Assembly: GCA_002402105.1 (NCBI GenBank)
Contig: NVVD01000002.1
Span: 71,203-135,202, forward strand
Direction: 5' to 3'
DNA: 64,000 nucleotides
DNA from: Candidatus Cloacimonadota bacterium
Lineage (GTDB): Bacteria > Muiribacteriota > UBA6191
Shown: one piece after another, positions 53,419-63,052 of the stretch
Layout: every line of letters begins with the position of its first letter
Numbering within the stretch: position 1 is the stretch's first letter
Translations under genes and position numbers: made by a program
Notes under the pieces: generated by a model
What the model saw: the letters and a program-made list of their open reading frames with translations, nothing else
The model's database searches: none
What the model was told of the DNA's origin: nothing

Positions 53419-54048
53419 ATGCAAAATGTAAAAAGTAAGGGTTTTTTAACTTTAGAGCTATTATTAACAATAACTATTTTTTCTATGATTTTGATGGCTT
53501 TTCAAGATGCTTTAAGACTATCTCTTAGGTCTCAAAGAAAACTAGAACTTATAACAGAGAAAATACAAGAAAAGAGTATGTTTATTGAGGCTTTACAAAG
53601 AGATTTAATGTATTTAGTACCTTTAAAAGATGGAAAGCAAATATACTTTATAAATGATAGTGATTCTTTTACTTTGAGATTTATATCTCAAAGGCCGATT
53701 ACATATCCACCACGAAAAGTAAAATCAAGGATACTGCTAATTGAATATTCTTTTAATAAATTAAAAAAAAATGAGCCTGTTCTTAATAGAAGAGTTCAAG
53801 AAATTTTTGGCTATAATGAGTTTACTTTAGAAAAAGAAATTAAAGATGCTTATTTGAGCTCCTACATGCAAGGAGGGATTTTATTAGATTATAAATTTGA
53901 AGGTAAAATAAACTTGTCATGGTTTGAAGAGTCAAAATATATAGATTTAAGATGGAAAAAGTCAATAAAATCAGATGAAATAGACTTTTATAGATTTTAT
54001 TTTTTACCCTTCAAAATAAGTGAGAAAAATGAAAAAAAGTCTATATAA
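53419..54048 (+). CDS. gspJ: Minor pseudopilin, GspJ-like
   Basis: A 209-residue prepilin. Leader MQNVKSKG precedes FLTLELLLTITIFSMILMAF, with Glu at +5. The following segment (RKLELITEKIQEKSMFIEALQRDLMYLV) and a strand-rich remainder (FTLRFISQRP, ILLIEYSFNK) match the GspJ layout of a long helix plus beta domain. It overlaps the start of gspK by 20 bases. Confidence 0.82.
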   Translation: MQNVKSKGFLTLELLLTITIFSMILMAFQDALRLSLRSQRKLELITEKIQEKSMFIEALQRDLMYLVPLKDGKQIYFINDSDSFTLRFISQRPITYPPRKVKSRILLIEYSFNKLKKNEPVLNRRVQEIFGYNEFTLEKEIKDAYLSSYMQGGILLDYKFEGKINLSWFEESKYIDLRWKKSIKSDEIDFYRFYFLPFKISEKNEKKSI

Positions 54049-54955
54049 AAGAGGCTCTATTCTTATTGTTTTATTGTGGGTTTTGACGTTTTTATTTTTT
54101 GTTGGGGTTGAGATTCAACTGTTAGTTCAAAGAACTAAAGAGTTAGTGAGGTTTGAAAAAAATCAGTTGATTGCAAAAGTAGCAAGTTTATCAGGGGTTG
54201 AGTATTCAAAATATCTATTATTGAGTGATAAAGAGCCTTTAGATACCCTACATGAAAAATGGTCAAATCAAGAAATAGTCGAATATAAATTAAGTAAAGA
54301 CATATCTTTTACTTTAAATAATAAAAATAAATCTACAAATTATAAATTTAGTTTTGGCTTAAAAGACTTAGAGAGTAAAATTTCTTTGGTGTCTCTTCCG
54401 ATTGATCGTTGGAGTTCTATTTTAAATTTGAATGAAAGTCAGCAAAAAACTTTAGAAAGCTTTAGAGAGGGTGTACGTAAATTTGAAGATTTATTGCAAC
54501 TTAGTAGTATTTTGAATTTAAGCAATAAGCAGATGATGGGGGAAGATCAAAATGACGATGGTCTACTCAATGAAAATGAAAATGATGGAGACTTTTCTTT
54601 GCCTAAAGATAATTTTGATAATATTTTGAACTTTGGTATTTCAGATTTAGTTTCTTGGCAAGCTAAAGAAATGAATGTTAATACGATTGGAGCTTATCAA
54701 TTAAAAAAGCTTTATCCTCAAAAAAAAGATGAAATAGATCAGTTCATTATAGCAAGGTCTCAAAAAACTAGTGGATATAGTACAATACCAAGTAATTTTC
54801 AAACTATTTTTCAACCAAAAAAATGGTTTGGTGTACATTCTAACTTTTTTATAACAAGATCAAAAGGCCAGGTTAAGAGTCATGTATATAGAAGTAAGTT
54901 TCTATTGTATAGAGATGATAAAAAAGTTTATATTTTACGTCCTTTAGTTTGGTAA
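54029..54955 (+). CDS. gspK: Minor pseudopilin GspK
   Basis: About 308 residues, the longest pseudopilin, as expected for GspK at the pseudopilus tip. After KRG comes SILIVLLWVLTFLFFV, which naturally lacks Glu at +5, a GspK hallmark. The large alpha domain includes FREGVRKFEDLLQLSSIL, an acidic DQNDDGLLNENENDGD loop that resembles a calcium site, and the late VNTIGAYQLKKLYP helix-hairpin-helix-like region. ATG 54029 is preferred to GTG 54020. About 106 untranslated bases separate it from gspL. Confidence 0.88.
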   Translation: MKKSLYKRGSILIVLLWVLTFLFFVGVEIQLLVQRTKELVRFEKNQLIAKVASLSGVEYSKYLLLSDKEPLDTLHEKWSNQEIVEYKLSKDISFTLNNKNKSTNYKFSFGLKDLESKISLVSLPIDRWSSILNLNESQQKTLESFREGVRKFEDLLQLSSILNLSNKQMMGEDQNDDGLLNENENDGDFSLPKDNFDNILNFGISDLVSWQAKEMNVNTIGAYQLKKLYPQKKDEIDQFIIARSQKTSGYSTIPSNFQTIFQPKKWFGVHSNFFITRSKGQVKSHVYRSKFLLYRDDKKVYILRPLVW

Positions 54956-55061
54956 TAACTTTTCATGATGGTTTAAAAAATATTAAAGACCTGAAACTAT
55001 ATACTTTGCCTTGAGAGTTTTCGATGAATAAAGTAAAAATAGAAAAAAAGTTTTAAATGAA

Positions 55062-56564
55062 ATGAAGTTAGAAAAAATAGACATAGGTTTCTTGAAAAAA
55101 AAAGTAATTGAAGATTATTTTTATAGTACCACCCTTGTAGTTTTACAATCATCCTTTCAAGTGGTATGCGCTAGAAAGGTTTGGTCTAAAATAGTCATTC
55201 TATGGAAAGAAAACCACTTTTTTGTATCTGAAAATAATCAAGAAAGAGTAGATCAAATATCAGACTATTTACATGATAAAGTCTCTAAAAATGAGATGAT
55301 GGGAAGCGAAATATCTATAACTTGGTATCCAGGTACGGTGATATATAAATCCATTGTTTATCCAAAAACTAATATTGATATAATAGTACAATCAGTAAAT
55401 TTAGCTTTAGTTGAGTTGTTTCAATTAAATTATAGGCAACTTTGTTTTTCTCATCAGTTAACTGAGGGTGGTTCTACAATTGATGCTTTGATAGTAGCAA
55501 CTGAAAATATTTCTATTGATTTAATAAAAAATATAAAGTTAGAGGAGCCTTATAAAATAACACGGATTAGCTCATTAGCCTCAAGTGTTATCAGGCTTTA
55601 TCAATCAAGTAAATACTACTCAACAAAAGATCCTACAATAATTATTTTAGAGGTGGAAAATCAATTACAACTATTTTTATTGCTAGGTAACCAATTGTTA
55701 AATCATCATGAAGAGCCAACTTGTTTTTTAGATTTCAATCAAGGTTTTGAGACATTTGAATGGGCTATTTTTTTAAAAGGTAAATTTAAGTCTTTATTTT
55801 TTCATTCATTAGGGCAGGAGTTTCCAGAAAAGGTAGATGTAAAAAACATTTTTTATTTGACCTCTCAAAAGTTTATGATGTCAGCTAGTTTAGAAGTGAG
55901 TAAACAATTTAGCTTGAGTCAAAGAGCTTTAGAGATAAAGCAATCTTTTTTAAATAAAAAAGAAGACTTCAAAACTCCAATTGATTTTTTACAATTTGGA
56001 TTAATAGAACAATCTTTTACCTCTGTAGTTGGAGAAAATAATTATTTACGTCCTTTAGATTATCAATTTTTATATACAAGGGTTCATAAGATTTATTTGA
56101 AGCATTTGTTGATGTTGGTTTTCTTTTTATTAATTTTGCTAAATGTGCAACTTTATTTTCAAGAATCAAACTTTTACTTACAGCTAAAATCATTAGATGT
56201 AAAAGTTAAGCAAGAAACAATTAGGGTTGAGAGAATTGAAAAAGAATATAAAAAAGTTTTGTATATAGAAGCTAAACTAAAAAAAGTACAGGCTATTTTG
56301 AAATCAAAAATTCATCCGACATATTGGTATTATATAATTTCAAAGCATTTGAAAAAAGAAACTTATCTTAAAGAGATAAAGGTAAGTTCTAATCGAGTAG
56401 ATTTGTCAGGAGAGGCAAAATCTCAAGAAGATATTACTGATTTTTTAAGAGGTTTATCAAGTGAAAGAGAAGTTTCGGGGATTCAATTAGATCAAATTGT
56501 AAGAGACAATAAAGGTTTATTTCTTTTTAATATTGATTTTTTTTGGAAAAAGAAAGAGGAGTAA
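55062..56564 (+). CDS. gspL: Type II secretion protein GspL-like
   Basis: A 500-residue bitopic inner-membrane protein. Residues 1-340 form a diverged actin-like cytoplasmic domain of the PilM/GspL kind. One membrane helix (about 350-366, LLMLVFFLLILLNVQLYF) is followed by a coiled coil and a small ferredoxin-like periplasmic domain (ETYLKEIKVSSNRVDLSGEA). The family links GspE to the membrane platform. Position before a GspM-like gene supports the call. No clear Shine-Dalgarno is visible before the ATG. Confidence 0.8.
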   Translation: MKLEKIDIGFLKKKVIEDYFYSTTLVVLQSSFQVVCARKVWSKIVILWKENHFFVSENNQERVDQISDYLHDKVSKNEMMGSEISITWYPGTVIYKSIVYPKTNIDIIVQSVNLALVELFQLNYRQLCFSHQLTEGGSTIDALIVATENISIDLIKNIKLEEPYKITRISSLASSVIRLYQSSKYYSTKDPTIIILEVENQLQLFLLLGNQLLNHHEEPTCFLDFNQGFETFEWAIFLKGKFKSLFFHSLGQEFPEKVDVKNIFYLTSQKFMMSASLEVSKQFSLSQRALEIKQSFLNKKEDFKTPIDFLQFGLIEQSFTSVVGENNYLRPLDYQFLYTRVHKIYLKHLLMLVFFLLILLNVQLYFQESNFYLQLKSLDVKVKQETIRVERIEKEYKKVLYIEAKLKKVQAILKSKIHPTYWYYIISKHLKKETYLKEIKVSSNRVDLSGEAKSQEDITDFLRGLSSEREVSGIQLDQIVRDNKGLFLFNIDFFWKKKEE

Positions 56565-56569
56565 TTAAA

Positions 56570-57091
56570 ATGATATTTTTTTTAGGAAAAAGGTTTTCAA
56601 TTTACTTTTTTTTGCTATTTACTTTATTGTTTACTAAAGTACTTTATACTTATTTTGAAATAATAGAGCATAAAAAACAAATTAAATCTCAAAAAGAACT
56701 TTTTAATTTACGCTTAGAAAAAACAAAAGAATTAGAAGGTGTAATAGAGGCTAGAAAAAAATTAGAACAAAATTTAGAGTTTTATAAGTATAATTTTTTA
56801 AACCCTTTAAAGTCTGGAACAAATGTTTTATTTGTAATGAAACAATTACAGTATTTGTCAAAAAAATATAATTTTGTGATAGGAAACCTACAGGTAAATA
56901 GTGGTGGAGATAATAAAGAAATTTTCTCAATAAAAATTTCAGGAGAAGAAGATAAGATCTTATTTTTTTTACGTGAAATGGAAAATAATTATCCAAATTT
57001 AGATTTTTTGGATGTGGTATTATTTGCTAAGAAAAAAACAAGATTATTGAGTGGAAATATAAACTTAATTGTTCATAGTCAGGAGAATTGA
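56570..57091 (+). CDS. gspM: Type II secretion protein GspM-like
   Basis: About 173 residues with a single N-terminal membrane helix (FSIYFFLLFTLLFTKVLYTYF), a long coiled coil (QIKSQKELFNLRLEKTKELEGVIEARKKL) and a small C-terminal ferredoxin-like domain, the GspM/PilO layout. ATG 56570 behind AGAGGAG is chosen over an upstream TTG. The last base of its stop codon is the first base of the histidine-kinase ATG, with AGGAG just before. Confidence 0.8.
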   Translation: MIFFLGKRFSIYFFLLFTLLFTKVLYTYFEIIEHKKQIKSQKELFNLRLEKTKELEGVIEARKKLEQNLEFYKYNFLNPLKSGTNVLFVMKQLQYLSKKYNFVIGNLQVNSGGDNKEIFSIKISGEEDKILFFLREMENNYPNLDFLDVVLFAKKKTRLLSGNINLIVHSQEN

Positions 57092-58209
57092 TGTTAATAC
57101 AAAAGAAAACTTCGATTTTATTAATAGATGATGACCTAGAGACTTTACTTTTATTTAAAAGCTTTTTTAAAGAAACTGAATTGACTATAGAAATTTGCTC
57201 AAAATTTGAAGACTTTACAGAGTTGTTATTAGAAACTGATTTTGATTTAATTATTAGTGACTTAAATATGCCTGAAGTTTCAGGCTTAGATATTGTATCT
57301 TATGTTAAATCAAATGTTGAGTACCAATGGATACCAGTGGTTATAATTACTGGTCATAGTGTTGATGAAAGATTATTGGAATGTATTCATGCAGGTGCTG
57401 AAAATTATTTTATTAAGCCATTTGATTTTGATCTTTTAAAAGCAACTATAGAGTCTTTAATTAAAAGAAAAAATCATGAAGAAAGCTTATTTGGTAAAAT
57501 CCAATCTTTTAGAGATTTGGCTAATAATAGAGGAGACTTTTTTACAAGAGCCTCGCATGAATTAAAAACTCCTATAAATGCAATTATGGGTTATGTTTCT
57601 TTATTAACAAAACAGGTTGAAAATAATTTAACAGCTCAACAAATTGGATATTTAGAAAGAATAGGGGTAAATACTCAAACTTTATTAAAAGCAATTAATG
57701 GTCTTTTAGACTTTGAAAAGCTAGAAGAAAAACAATCCAATGTTAGTTTAGAGCCAGTTTATATAAAAAAACTAATCTCAGGAGTTGTAGATCAATATCA
57801 AAGCTTATTGATTCAAAAAAAGATTGAAATTAGTACAAAGTATGATTTTGTGGGTGGACCAGTTTTTATGGACCGTGAAAAGTTTTTATTAATCGTAACA
57901 AACCTTTTATCAAATGCGATTAAAAATACAGAAAATGGAAAAATATCTATTTGTGTAAAGGCTCAATTGTCAGAAGGTGAAAACTTTTTATTGCTTGATA
58001 TTTTAGATACAGGTAAAGGCATTGAAGATGACGTTAGAGATAGTTTGTATCAAATGTTTTATGGAAGAGAACTGCCTCAAGTGACTAAAGCTTTTGGAAT
58101 TGGTTTGAGTAATGTTAAAAAATCTTTAGATTTGCTGGGTGGAAGTATTTATTTTGATAGTAAACTTAAAGAGGGAACAAAGTTTTCTTTAGGTTTTCCT
58201 TTAGATTAA
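57091..58209 (+). CDS. Receiver-histidine kinase hybrid
   Basis: A 372-residue soluble sensor kinase with the order receiver (about 6-125), HisKA, HATPase. The receiver has the DDD acidic pocket, phosphoacceptor Asp57 in LIISDLNMP, Thr87 and Lys109. The H-box is RASHELKTPINAIMGY with His156. The ATPase has an N box (LLSNAIKN), DTGKGI and the GIGLSNVKKSLDLLGG lid. There is no membrane segment or periplasmic sensor, so it reads a cytoplasmic signal or its own receiver. It lies inside the T2SS operon between gspM and an NtrC-type regulator, its probable partner. Confidence 0.93.
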   Translation: MLIQKKTSILLIDDDLETLLLFKSFFKETELTIEICSKFEDFTELLLETDFDLIISDLNMPEVSGLDIVSYVKSNVEYQWIPVVIITGHSVDERLLECIHAGAENYFIKPFDFDLLKATIESLIKRKNHEESLFGKIQSFRDLANNRGDFFTRASHELKTPINAIMGYVSLLTKQVENNLTAQQIGYLERIGVNTQTLLKAINGLLDFEKLEEKQSNVSLEPVYIKKLISGVVDQYQSLLIQKKIEISTKYDFVGGPVFMDREKFLLIVTNLLSNAIKNTENGKISICVKAQLSEGENFLLLDILDTGKGIEDDVRDSLYQMFYGRELPQVTKAFGIGLSNVKKSLDLLGGSIYFDSKLKEGTKFSLGFPLD

Positions 58210-58221
58210 TAGGATAATTAT

Positions 58222-59598
58222 ATGGAATATATAAAAAACATTGTATTTGTTTTAGAGGATGACTTTGACTCAGCACTAGTATTAAGAGGGCATTTAGAGT
58301 TAGCAGGTTACTCTGTCATCCTTGCAAATAGTATTAAAAAATTTAAATTATTACTATCAAATATGAAAGAAACTCCAGTGGTGTTTATTTTAGATGTAAT
58401 GTTACCAGATGGTAGTGGTTTTGAAATTTTAGATTTAGTAAAAAAAGAAAACTATAATTGTAGTTGTATTATGATGACTGCTGCTAGCTCACTTGGAGAT
58501 GCAACAAAAGCCATGAAACTTGGCGCATTTGATTATGTATCTAAACCTCTTGATTTTGATAGGTTAAATTTAATAGTTGATCATGCTTTTGAAAAGTGGC
58601 ATTTAAAAAATGAAACAAAAGTTTTAAAAAGTAAATTAGATCCGAGTTATTCAGATTTATATGTAGGAGATTCAGAAGCAATTCAAAAAGTTTACTATTT
58701 AATTGATCGCTTTGCTCCATCAACATCTAATATTTTAGTGACTGGAGAAAGTGGTACAGGAAAAGAACTTATAGCAAAGCTGATTCATAAAAAGAGTGAT
58801 AGAAGGCAAAAGCCCTACATTGTAATAGATTGTGGCTCTTTAACAGAAAACTTTTTAGAAAGTGAACTATTTGGTCATGTTAAAGGGGCCTTTACTGGTG
58901 CTATCCAAAATAAGCTTGGTTTATTAAAAGAAGCTGATGGGGGCACATTATTTTTAGATGAGATTGGAGAAATTCCACTCGCTTTACAAACTAAATTATT
59001 GAGGTTTCTCCAAGAAAAAGAGTTTCGACCGATTGGTTCTAATCACTTAATAAAAGTAGATGTAAGAATAATTTTTGCAACTAACAGGGATTTATTAGAA
59101 GAAGTAGAAGAGGCAAAATTTAGAAAAGACCTTTATTACAGAATTCATACCTGTAATATTCACTTGCCTCCTTTAAGAAATAGAGAAAGAGACGTACCTT
59201 TGTTGATTTCTCATTTCATCAAAAAATTTGCAAATGGAAGAGATTTAGAAATTGAGACAAAAGCTATGAAAGCTTTGATGGAGTATGACTGGCCTGGAAA
59301 TGTTAGAGAACTACAACATGTAATAGAGCATATGATTTTATTAACTTCAGAAAATACTCTGACTTATGAGGAGATTCCTAGATTAAAAGGAGGGCTAAGA
59401 ACAAACTTAGATTATTTATTTGATGAATTTTTATCTGGAGATAAGTCTTTAAAAGAGATTGTGGCTCATTTTGAAATGTCTTTAATTGATAGAGTATTAC
59501 AAAAAAATAATAATAATATTACAAAAGCAGCTAATGTTTTAAAAATTAATAGAACTACTTTAAGTAAAAAACTTACCCGAGTAGCTACAGGAAAATAA
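58222..59598 (+). CDS. NtrC-family sigma-54-dependent response regulator
   Basis: A 458-residue enhancer-binding activator. The receiver has Asp58 in VFILDVMLP and Lys108 in SKPL. The AAA+ domain (about 145-380) carries Walker A GESGTGKE (175-182), the sigma-54-contacting GAFTGA loop (222-227), Walker B GTLFLDEIGE and the R-finger region. The C-terminal Fis-type helix-turn-helix (NNNITKAANVLKINRTTLSKKL) binds DNA. It lies 12 bases after the histidine kinase and before gspC. A sigma-54 promoter at 63276 precedes the first gene after the T2SS operon, an obvious candidate target. Confidence 0.95.
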   Translation: MEYIKNIVFVLEDDFDSALVLRGHLELAGYSVILANSIKKFKLLLSNMKETPVVFILDVMLPDGSGFEILDLVKKENYNCSCIMMTAASSLGDATKAMKLGAFDYVSKPLDFDRLNLIVDHAFEKWHLKNETKVLKSKLDPSYSDLYVGDSEAIQKVYYLIDRFAPSTSNILVTGESGTGKELIAKLIHKKSDRRQKPYIVIDCGSLTENFLESELFGHVKGAFTGAIQNKLGLLKEADGGTLFLDEIGEIPLALQTKLLRFLQEKEFRPIGSNHLIKVDVRIIFATNRDLLEEVEEAKFRKDLYYRIHTCNIHLPPLRNRERDVPLLISHFIKKFANGRDLEIETKAMKALMEYDWPGNVRELQHVIEHMILLTSENTLTYEEIPRLKGGLRTNLDYLFDEFLSGDKSLKEIVAHFEMSLIDRVLQKNNNNITKAANVLKINRTTLSKKLTRVATGK

Positions 59599-59602
59599 AA
59601 AA

Positions 59603-60154
59603 ATGAACGAGAAAGTTTATAAATTATCTTTATTTATTTTATTTATTTCATGTTTATTTGGAGTGTCTATTATTAGTAACTATAGACCTCATGATTTAGT
59701 TAGCTCTTCTTATCAGCAAAAAAAAGTAGATTATGATTTGTCAATGTTAGAAAATGATGAAAATGATGACATTAGAGAATCAAAAAATATTTTACGTTCT
59801 TTATTTTTCTCCAAAAAGAAAAAACTATTGTTTGCAGATAAACCTAAAAAAAAAAGTGTAGAAAAATTAAAGGTAAAAAAAAATGTTCCCTTTCCTAAAA
59901 TTAAAATCAAAGGAATAGTTTATTCAAGTGTTCCTAAAGCTATTTTATTAATTTCAAATAAAGAAAGAATATTAACAGAAGGTGAAAAAGTTTCTAAATG
60001 GGAGCTTTATAAAATTTTAAAAGATGAACTTTTTTTTAGACTAGGTGAAGAAGAAAAAAGTGTTTCTTTTGGAGCAAAAGATTTTTCTCAGGGCTCTGGT
60101 TCCCCAAGAAGAACTAGAGGTAGGTCTTTAGGTGGTCCATCTAGTTTTTTCTAA
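59603..60154 (+). CDS. gspC: Type II secretion protein GspC-like
   Basis: A 183-residue bitopic protein with an N-terminal membrane helix (LSLFILFISCLFGVSIIS), a lysine-rich linker and an HR-type domain (PFPKIKIKGIVYSSVPKAILLISNKERILTEGEKVSKWELYKI), the part of GspC that contacts the secretin N0 domain. There is no PDZ or coiled-coil domain after it, only a basic serine/glycine tail. Located directly before gspD, as in most T2SS loci, but separated from gspE-M by the two regulatory genes. Confidence 0.8.
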   Translation: MNEKVYKLSLFILFISCLFGVSIISNYRPHDLVSSSYQQKKVDYDLSMLENDENDDIRESKNILRSLFFSKKKKLLFADKPKKKSVEKLKVKKNVPFPKIKIKGIVYSSVPKAILLISNKERILTEGEKVSKWELYKILKDELFFRLGEEEKSVSFGAKDFSQGSGSPRRTRGRSLGGPSSFF

Positions 60155-60262
60155 CAGTTTGTAAGTTCAAAACAGTAAAACTGTTTGCATTTGAGTACAT
60201 AACTATTATTGTTTTAGTCAATTATTCCGATACAAAACATGAGATAAACCCTCATTTTTTGT

Positions 60263-63052
60263 ATGATAACTATATTACGTGACATAATAATACTAATTTT
60301 TTTCTGTATAGGCCTTGGTTTTTTGCAAGGGGCAGATAAAGAGTCGTTTCCAAATGTAGCTAGTGACTCTTTTTTGCAAAGTATCAGAGATAGTGAAGCT
60401 TTAGATAATAAAGACCCACTTCTAATGGATATTCAAAAAACATTAAACTTTTCAGGAATGAATACTCCAGACTTATCAGCTCCAGCTTCAGTAGAATTAT
60501 TATCAGAGCCTTTAGTAGACGCAAGTTTTGCCGAACCTCAAGAGGAGACTTTTGCTTTACCAGAAAATACGATTGTACTTCCTCCTACTACAACAATTTC
60601 CTTTCCAAAAACTCCAAAGAAAAAAGTTATTACTAAGAAAAAGCTTAGAAAAACTCCAAATGAAGTAAATAAGAGTTTCAAATCAAAAAAAGCAGTTAAA
60701 ACAGTCGGTCCAAGCTTGCCTCCTGGGTTTAACTCTTTTCAAAGATCTAATAATAAAAAAAGAATGAATAGAGTACCTAAAAAGCGATTTCATAAATTAA
60801 AAGGTGTAACTCAATTAGAAGACTCAATATTACTAAACTTTATTGATACAGGGTTAGGAGTAATACTTAAAACATTAAGTGATTTTTTAGAAAAAACTTT
60901 TATATTATCTCCAAAGGTAAAGTCAAAAATAACAGTAATTAATCCAAATGAATTAAATAAAGAAGAAGCTTATGAGGTTCTATTGTCTATTTTAGAGTTA
61001 AGCGACTTTGGAGTAATAGAAAAAGGTAATGTAGTTAAGATTTTCCCTAAAAAAGATGCTAAAAATTTTATGACCTCAATTTATGAAGATAAATCTAAAG
61101 GAGATAATTCTTTAGTAACTAAAATTATAGAGTTAAAGTATCTAACCCCAGAAAAAGTAAGCCAGCTTTTAAAGCAATTTATAAGTAAGGATACTGAGCA
61201 AATTTCATTAGATAATTTGGGGAATAAAATTATTATTTCAGGTTTTAAAAGTCATGTAAATCGTTTTGAAGAGTTGATAAAAAAATTAGATAAAGATTAC
61301 TTATTAGTGTTTAAACCTCACTTTATTCGTTTAAAATACGGCAATGCAGATAAATTAATAGAAACAATTCAGCAATTTTACTCTTTTGAGTCTGGTTCAT
61401 CCTCTAAAGGAGGCCCGACATCGGCAAGGTTTTCTCAATCAAAATCATCTTCAAAAAACATGGGTAATATTAAATCTATGTTTAGTTTGAATAATGGAGA
61501 CATATTAGTTGTTTTGGCTCATCAAAGAGAGATTAAAAGGGTAAAAGAGCTAATAAATCATTTAGACCAAGATGAAAACGAAAAGAAAAATTTTTATGAA
61601 ATTTATTTGAAAAAAGCAAGAGTACATAAAGTTTTAAATTTATTGGTAAACTTTTTACAAAATAAAGATAAAAAAGGTGCTAATGGAATACCTGGTAGGA
61701 GTTCTATAAACGAAATATCAAAAATTAATGAAAATAACTATATTATTTTAGAAGATGTAAAACAAAATAAATTAATTTTGTATTCAAATGTGTATTACCA
61801 TAATTTAATTAAGTCTTATATAGACTTATTAGATCAAAAATCTTTTGGTGACCCGATTGTTAAATACTTTCCTCTTTATCACATTTTACCGAAAGATATT
61901 TCTCAAAAATTAATTAAAGTTTACCAAAATGAAATAAAAACAAATTCATCAGTACAGTTAAAGATAATACCAGATGAAAAGTTAAATGGGATAGTTGTAA
62001 GCTCTTTGTCAGATAAAACAATTAGAGATGTTGAGAAAATGATTTTATTTTTAGATAAGGGGCAGTCTCACTTTTTAATGGAAGAGAAAATTTATGTTTT
62101 GGATAATGCCAATGCTAAAAATGTAGCAACAGTTTTAGAATCTTTTTATCTTAAAAGTGGTTCAGCAGGGGGAGCAATTTCAAAGATAGTTGCAGATGAA
62201 GAAACAAACTCAATTTTAGTATCTTCTTCTCCTGAGTTATTGTTAAAAATAGAAACTATGATTAAAAAGCTAGATAAAGAATCAAGTCAAATTTTGGTAG
62301 AGGTATTAATTATAGAGGCATTATTAGATAAGAGCAGTGTTTTTGGAATTGAATGGGAATTTACAGAGGGAGGGAATACTCATGCTACAAACTTTGGTAT
62401 TGAAACCTCTAGTTCTACAGGGGCAGACTTATTTTCTCAATTAACAGGTTTTAAGCAAAGTATTTTAGATCCAAATAGATTCAAGGGAATCATAAATGCT
62501 ATTAATAAAAAAGAAAATGTGAGAATTGTAGCAACACCTCGTTTATGGGCATCTAATAAAAAAGAAGCAAGCTTCTTGATTGGTGATAAGGTTCCTATAA
62601 AAACATCAGAGTCACAAAATACTGTTGGTACTGTTAATAGTTTCTCATATCAAGATGTGGGTATAAAGTTGGTTTTGACTCCAAATATTACTAAAAATAA
62701 AAATATTACTTTAGAGATTGCGCAAGAAATTAAAACTCTAAGGTCAATTGGTTCATCAGATACTGGTGGAAATCCTATTATTCAAACAAGAGAAGTAAAG
62801 ACAACAGCAACAGTAGAAAACAAACATACTATTGTTTTGGGTGGATTGATTAGAGAAGATACTAATGATACTATAAGCGGTGTACCTGTCTTATCTAAAC
62901 TACCTTTTTTGGGGTCTTTATTTAGAAAGAAAAATAAAACAAAAGTAAGAACAGAGATGTTGATATTTTTTACTCCGACTATTGTTTCTAAAAAAGGTGT
63001 AAAAAATATTTCAAACATTAGTTTAAGACAGTTTTCAAAAGTTATGGATTAG
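60263..63052 (+). CDS. gspD: Type II secretion secretin GspD
   Basis: A 929-residue outer-membrane secretin. Signal peptide about 1-23, then an unusual polar linker of about 170 residues rich in Pro, Lys and Ser (KKKVITKKKLRK...). Next are N0 (FIDTGLGVILKTLSDFLEKTFILSPKV), N1-N3 repeats (about 275-650; KIIELKYLTPEKVSQLLKQF, VYVLDNANAKNVATVLESF) with a Gly/Ser insert, and the secretin core: VEVLIIEALLD, RIVATPRLWASNKKEASFLIGDKVP, YQDVGIKLVLTPNI, IVLGGLIREDT, PFLGSLFRKKNKTKVRTEMLIFFTPTIV. No convincing Shine-Dalgarno precedes the ATG. It ends the T2SS cluster. Confidence 0.95.
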   Translation: MITILRDIIILIFFCIGLGFLQGADKESFPNVASDSFLQSIRDSEALDNKDPLLMDIQKTLNFSGMNTPDLSAPASVELLSEPLVDASFAEPQEETFALPENTIVLPPTTTISFPKTPKKKVITKKKLRKTPNEVNKSFKSKKAVKTVGPSLPPGFNSFQRSNNKKRMNRVPKKRFHKLKGVTQLEDSILLNFIDTGLGVILKTLSDFLEKTFILSPKVKSKITVINPNELNKEEAYEVLLSILELSDFGVIEKGNVVKIFPKKDAKNFMTSIYEDKSKGDNSLVTKIIELKYLTPEKVSQLLKQFISKDTEQISLDNLGNKIIISGFKSHVNRFEELIKKLDKDYLLVFKPHFIRLKYGNADKLIETIQQFYSFESGSSSKGGPTSARFSQSKSSSKNMGNIKSMFSLNNGDILVVLAHQREIKRVKELINHLDQDENEKKNFYEIYLKKARVHKVLNLLVNFLQNKDKKGANGIPGRSSINEISKINENNYIILEDVKQNKLILYSNVYYHNLIKSYIDLLDQKSFGDPIVKYFPLYHILPKDISQKLIKVYQNEIKTNSSVQLKIIPDEKLNGIVVSSLSDKTIRDVEKMILFLDKGQSHFLMEEKIYVLDNANAKNVATVLESFYLKSGSAGGAISKIVADEETNSILVSSSPELLLKIETMIKKLDKESSQILVEVLIIEALLDKSSVFGIEWEFTEGGNTHATNFGIETSSSTGADLFSQLTGFKQSILDPNRFKGIINAINKKENVRIVATPRLWASNKKEASFLIGDKVPIKTSESQNTVGTVNSFSYQDVGIKLVLTPNITKNKNITLEIAQEIKTLRSIGSSDTGGNPIIQTREVKTTATVENKHTIVLGGLIREDTNDTISGVPVLSKLPFLGSLFRKKNKTKVRTEMLIFFTPTIVSKKGVKNISNISLRQFSKVMD

